From an uncultured Erysipelotrichaceae bacterium (GTDB taxonomy: Bacteria; Bacillota_I; Bacilli_A; Erysipelotrichales; Erysipelotrichaceae): a stretch of DNA of 7,880 nucleotides. The DNA is taken from contig CALBGK010000045.1 of NCBI GenBank assembly GCA_937893115.1, positions 1 through 7,880 on the forward strand, read 5' to 3'. A model generated the notes under the pieces. It made no database searches. It had not been told where the DNA came from and saw nothing but the letters and a program-made list of their open reading frames with translations. This document shows positions 5,253-7,880 of this stretch, piece by piece; position 1 is the first letter of the stretch; the number at the start of each line of letters is the position of its first letter. The translations under genes and the position numbers were made by a program.

Positions 5253-6380
5253 CTATTTAAGCTTTTCGTTGATTTCTTCAACTTCTTTTTCGAGCTTTTC
5301 GATATATTCTTTCTTATTAGTAATCATCTCTTCGATGTCTCTAATGCGGCTTTCAGCTAGAGTTTCTTCTTTTTCTCTCTCTAATCTTTCGATTTGACGC
5401 TTTTGGTTTTGAATGAGTTCATTCTTGTAGTCCTTATTAGAACTCAAGCGTTCTTGCCATTGAACTTGTCTTTGTTCAAGATTTTTCTTAAGACCATCGA
5501 AATATTCATCCATGATAGCACGGAATTCTTTCCAGATTCTGTCATCTCTTTGACGACCAGCAGTTCCTGCAGCCTTCCATTCAACAGATAGAGCCTTCAT
5601 TCTATCAGTGATCTCTTTAGAGTAGATATTGTCTTCTAGATGTTGTCTAGCTTCTTCAATTAAAGCTTTCTTGGCTTGATAAGCTTTATTTTGTGTCTCT
5701 CTTAGATTGTGGAAGTATTCATTGCGACGTTCATTGAATTTTTGGCGAAGAGATGAGAATCTTTCCCATAGTTCATCATTGACATCGCTACTAGCTCTAC
5801 CAGCTTCACGCCATTTTTCAAATAATTCTTCAAAAGCTTCATTAGTAGAGATGATATTTTCATTATCAACCAAAGCTTCTGCTTGTTTGATGATGTCTTC
5901 TTTAATCTCTTTAGCTTTTTCAAAGCGTTCTTTTTGATCTTCCCAAGCTTGGTGTCTGCGGTCGTAGAATTCTTGACGGATGACGTTGAATTCTTGCCAT
6001 AATTCTTCATCTTTTTCACGGCCCGCACTTTCAATAGCCTTCCATTTCTGCATCAATTCTTGCATGTTGGAATTTGGCTTTTTAGCTTCGAGAATGACAG
6101 CTTTCTTAGCTTCTTCATTAGCAGCGTATATTTCACGTCTTTTATCGTAACAAGCGTTTAAATATGACTCGAATTCTTCAGCTAATTCATCTTCAAAAGC
6201 TGATTCCCAATATGGAATTCGGCGCCATTTACGATTCAATTCGTTAATTTTGTTGATTGCTTGTTTTGTGTCTTCAAGTTCCGCAAGTGCTTTAGCTTCC
6301 TCGATTAAAGCTCTTCTTTGGGCAATAGCTTCATCTAAATCAGCAACTCGCTCGTATAAATCGTCAGTATTATTTCTCAT
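5253..6380 (-). CDS. Four-repeat DUF349 helical/coiled-coil protein
   Basis: A 375-residue, highly charged, all-helical protein without signal peptide or membrane segment, so probably cytoplasmic. It contains four DUF349-type repeats, each with a conserved Trp near its start, then a charged linker, then a LW-x-x-F or related aromatic motif and an RR/RQ-x-F-Y/F-x-x-R motif: about 47-85 (KWRRIPYW, degenerate), 107-145 (QKWKAIESAG, ELWQEF), 186-225 (EKWREAGRAS, ELWERF) and 262-300 (VEWKAAGTAG, RIWKEF). Residues about 305-375 form a continuous Lys/Glu coiled coil. The molecular function of DUF349 is not established to my knowledge and I assign none; there are no catalytic motifs. ATG 6380 is supported by AGGAG 8 bases upstream and by a promoter close by. 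It is a single gene with its own terminator, divergent from trxB. Confidence 0.88.
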   Translation of the reverse strand: MRNNTDDLYERVADLDEAIAQRRALIEEAKALAELEDTKQAINKINELNRKWRRIPYWESAFEDELAEEFESYLNACYDKRREIYAANEEAKKAVILEAKKPNSNMQELMQKWKAIESAGREKDEELWQEFNVIRQEFYDRRHQAWEDQKERFEKAKEIKEDIIKQAEALVDNENIISTNEAFEELFEKWREAGRASSDVNDELWERFSSLRQKFNERRNEYFHNLRETQNKAYQAKKALIEEARQHLEDNIYSKEITDRMKALSVEWKAAGTAGRQRDDRIWKEFRAIMDEYFDGLKKNLEQRQVQWQERLSSNKDYKNELIQNQKRQIERLEREKEETLAESRIRDIEEMITNKKEYIEKLEKEVEEINEKLK

Positions 6381-6390
6381 ATATTAATCT

Positions 6391-6458
6391 CCTGTCCCAC
6401 ATCCATTTTAACTTTTTATTGCTTAATTCTCAAGCTTTTGAGCTTTAAAAGGGACAGG
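6391..6458. repeat. Nested inverted repeats in the trxB/DUF349 divergent region
   Basis: CCTGTCCC (6391-6398) and GGGACAGG (6451-6458) form a perfect 8-bp inverted repeat 60 bases apart. Between them CTCAA-GCTT-TTGAG (6429-6442) is a second, compact inverted repeat that overlaps the -35 box of the DUF349 promoter. Each outer arm lies near a predicted transcription start or the trxB promoter area, so a shared operator or looping site is possible, but unproven. Confidence 0.45.
6405..6433 (-). promoter_or_regulatory. Promoter of the DUF349 gene
   Basis: On the minus strand TTGAGA (6433-6428), a 17-base spacer and TAAAAT (6410-6405). The predicted start near 6398 leaves a leader of only about 18 bases that contains the AGGAG ribosome binding site. 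Confidence 0.72.
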
Positions 6459-6499
6459 GAAGTCATATTAGTGTAAGATTTAAGTAAGGGAGGTATCTC

Positions 6500-7420
6500 A
6501 TGGATAAGATTTATGACTTGATTATAGTTGGCTCAGGGCCAGCTGGCATGACAGCGGCTATCTATGCATGTAGGGACGGTTTAAAAGTACTAGTCATTGA
6601 AGCTAGTGCACCTGGCGGGAAATTGATTAAGACCTATCACATCGAAAATTATCCTGGTGTCATGTCTATGGGTGGAGCTGATTTGGCATATAAAATGTAT
6701 GAGCAGATGGAAAGCTTTAAAGCAGAGACAGACTTTGATGAGGTGAAGGAAGTTAAAGACTTAGGTGAATTAAAGGAAGTTGTAACAGCTAATAATAGCT
6801 ATAAGACTAAGGCTGTCATCGTGGCCACAGGAACTAAGGAAAGACTTTTAAATATCGATGGTGAGGCTAAATTTACTGGTAAGGGCGTATCATATTGTGC
6901 AGTTTGTGATGGTTTCTTTTTTAAGAATAAAGATGTCGCTGTCATCGGCGGAGGTAATTCTGCACTAGAAGAAGCCTTATATCTGACTCAATTTGTAAAT
7001 AAGCTCTATGTGATAATCAGAAGGGATGTTTTTAGAGCCGATGCGATTATTGTCGATAAGGTTTTGAATAATCCTAAGATAGAAGTTATTAGAAGTAGTA
7101 TTCCTTTGAGTATTGAAGGTGAAGATAAGGTTGAAAGTCTCATATTAGAGAATGTCTTAGACAAGAGCCAAAGAAGATTAAAGCTTGATGGTATCTTTCC
7201 ATATATTGGTGCTGAGCCATGCACAAGTTTCTTAAAGGATTTAGATATTCTTGATGATAAGGGCTATATCATCGTAAATGATAAGATGGAGACAAAGCTT
7301 AAAGGTATCTATGGAGCAGGTGATTGTAATGTGAAAAACTTGCGTCAAGTAGTGACGGCTTGTTCAGATGGAGCTGTTGCTGCTCAGAATGCTTATCATT
7401 ACATCGAAAGTTTAAATTAA
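6500..7420 (+). CDS. trxB: Thioredoxin-disulfide reductase (NADPH)
   Basis: Cytoplasmic FAD flavoenzyme that passes electrons from NADPH to thioredoxin, sustaining ribonucleotide reductase and protein-thiol repair. 306 residues, the usual length for low-molecular-weight TrxB. Seen in order: FAD-binding GSGPAGMTA (11-19), ATGTKERLL (109-117), the redox-active CAVC (Cys133 and Cys136), the NADPH-domain GGGNSALEEA (150-159) with IRRDxxR (173-179, 2'-phosphate-binding arginines; His of the usual HRR is replaced by Ile), and the C-terminal FAD motif GIYGAGDC (279-286). The start at 6500 is fixed by a near-perfect AAGGGAGGT (6486-6494) six bases upstream. Its promoter is less clear: TTGAGC at 6438 has no well-spaced -10, while GGGACA (6451) and TAAGAT (6474) have 17-base spacing but would start transcription at the ribosome binding site. 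Monocistronic, with a terminator just after the stop. Confidence 0.95.
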   Translation: MDKIYDLIIVGSGPAGMTAAIYACRDGLKVLVIEASAPGGKLIKTYHIENYPGVMSMGGADLAYKMYEQMESFKAETDFDEVKEVKDLGELKEVVTANNSYKTKAVIVATGTKERLLNIDGEAKFTGKGVSYCAVCDGFFFKNKDVAVIGGGNSALEEALYLTQFVNKLYVIIRRDVFRADAIIVDKVLNNPKIEVIRSSIPLSIEGEDKVESLILENVLDKSQRRLKLDGIFPYIGAEPCTSFLKDLDILDDKGYIIVNDKMETKLKGIYGAGDCNVKNLRQVVTACSDGAVAAQNAYHYIESLN

Positions 7421-7425
7421 ATATG

Positions 7426-7454
7426 ATCTCTTCTTTAAAGAAGGGATTTTTTTT
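7426..7454 (+). terminator. Terminator of trxB
   Basis: ATCTCTTCTT and AAGAAGGGAT (7426-7435 with 7438-7447, one T-G pair) form a stem, and eight T's end at 7454. It starts 6 bases after the trxB stop. Confidence 0.88.
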
Positions 7455-7495
7455 ACTCTTATATCTGATATCATAGAAGTGAAGAAAGAAATATC

Positions 7496-7501
7496 TATAA
7501 T
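7496..7501 (+). promoter_or_regulatory. Possible -10 box for the last gene
   Basis: A perfect TATAAT sits 38 bases before the ATG at 7539, just after the trxB terminator. No good -35 box is visible at 16-18 bases (TAGAAG is the nearest), so this is tentative. Confidence 0.4.
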
Positions 7502-7538
7502 ACATCTATTTAATAATAATTTATAAGTGATGATACAT

Positions 7539-7880
7539 ATGAAAAGGGATAGACTAATCAAGATAATATTAGTAGTGATAGTCATAGCCGAATTAGCCTT
7601 CATCTTAGTGAATTATCAAAATTCAAGTAGTGAAGATAGTATAGAACATAAGATGACTGTTCAATTTAGTTCTTGTCGGCGTGTCTATGATTTAAAAGAA
7701 GAATTATTTATAGATAATCGTCATGAATATGATGGGGATTTTGCTTACCTAGATTTTGATTTTTTCGCTAAGCGCAATTATATTCCAGTAATGGAAGAAG
7801 CTTGTAAAAAAATGGATGGTCTTGCATGTCTAGAACTACAAGATGGAATATATTATTACGATATTAAAAATATATTAAAG
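7539..7880 (+). CDS. Unrecognised membrane-anchored protein, 3' end outside window
   Basis: The frame is open to the end of the window, giving 114 visible residues. A short basic N-terminus (MKRDR) precedes one hydrophobic segment at about 6-24 (IKIILVVIVIAELAFILV). There is no lipobox and no clear cleavage site, so a single-pass anchor with the rest outside the cell is most likely. The remainder is acidic and aromatic (for example YDGDFAYLDFDFF) with three cysteines (46, 89, 97). I do not recognise the family. Start choice is uncertain: ATG 7530 and GTG 7527 are in frame upstream, and the ribosome binding site is weak for all (AAGTGA, about 8 bases before 7539). The codon use matches the AT-rich core genes, so it is probably native. 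It appears to have its own promoter after the trxB terminator. Confidence 0.7.
   Translation, partial: MKRDRLIKIILVVIVIAELAFILVNYQNSSSEDSIEHKMTVQFSSCRRVYDLKEELFIDNRHEYDGDFAYLDFDFFAKRNYIPVMEEACKKMDGLACLELQDGIYYYDIKNILK

Noticed and set aside
5702..6034. 110-codon minus-strand frame inside the DUF349 gene
   Set aside because: A shifted-frame shadow of the Lys/Glu-rich DUF349 repeats, with low-complexity Lys/Ser composition.

Overview
The window reads as chromosome of a low-GC Bacillota bacterium. Supporting signs are a holB-ricT-rsmI replication/RNA-maintenance cluster, AGGAGG-type ribosome binding sites, TTGACA/TATAAT-type promoters with TG-extended -10 boxes, tRNA genes that encode their own CCA, and AT-rich codon choice. 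ricT ends in TGA, so the standard code is used rather than the mycoplasma code. An Erysipelotrichia-like host is a guess from the overall feel of the proteins, not something shown here.

Layout. (1) 2-2569, + strand: the 3' part of holB (clamp-loader delta prime), ricT (yaaT) and rsmI, packed with overlaps as one operon and closed by a strong terminator at 2572-2610. (2) 2611-4864: a foreign-looking island of visibly higher GC, inserted between the rsmI terminator and the tRNA terminator. On the minus strand it holds a promoter, a fluoride riboswitch (crcB motif) with an overlapping intrinsic terminator, and a cation:proton antiporter gene whose 3' part is frameshifted. Further downstream on that strand are short fragments typical of Tn916/Tn1549-type conjugative transposons. 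At the right edge, on the plus strand, is a broken C-terminal piece of a serine resolvase. (3) 4865-5135, minus strand: a tRNA-Ile(GAU)-tRNA-Ala(UGC) operon with its own strong promoter and terminator and no rRNA genes. (4) 5211-6433, minus strand: a monocistronic gene for a four-repeat DUF349 coiled-coil protein. (5) 6500-7454, + strand: thioredoxin reductase trxB, divergent from the DUF349 gene across a short region with nested inverted repeats. (6) 7496-7880, + strand: the start of an unrecognised membrane-anchored protein that runs off the window.

The core genes are ordinary housekeeping functions: DNA replication, RNA processing, 16S rRNA methylation, tRNA supply and thiol redox balance. 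The notable unit is the island. It appears to have delivered a fluoride-sensing, transcriptionally controlled detoxification gene into a convergent intergenic gap. It has since decayed: the resolvase and conjugative-element pieces are truncated, and the antiporter has lost a short internal segment. The riboswitch, its promoter and its ribosome binding site still look intact. The riboswitch itself belongs to a known class. What is unusual is its pairing with a damaged antiporter inside a mobile-element remnant.
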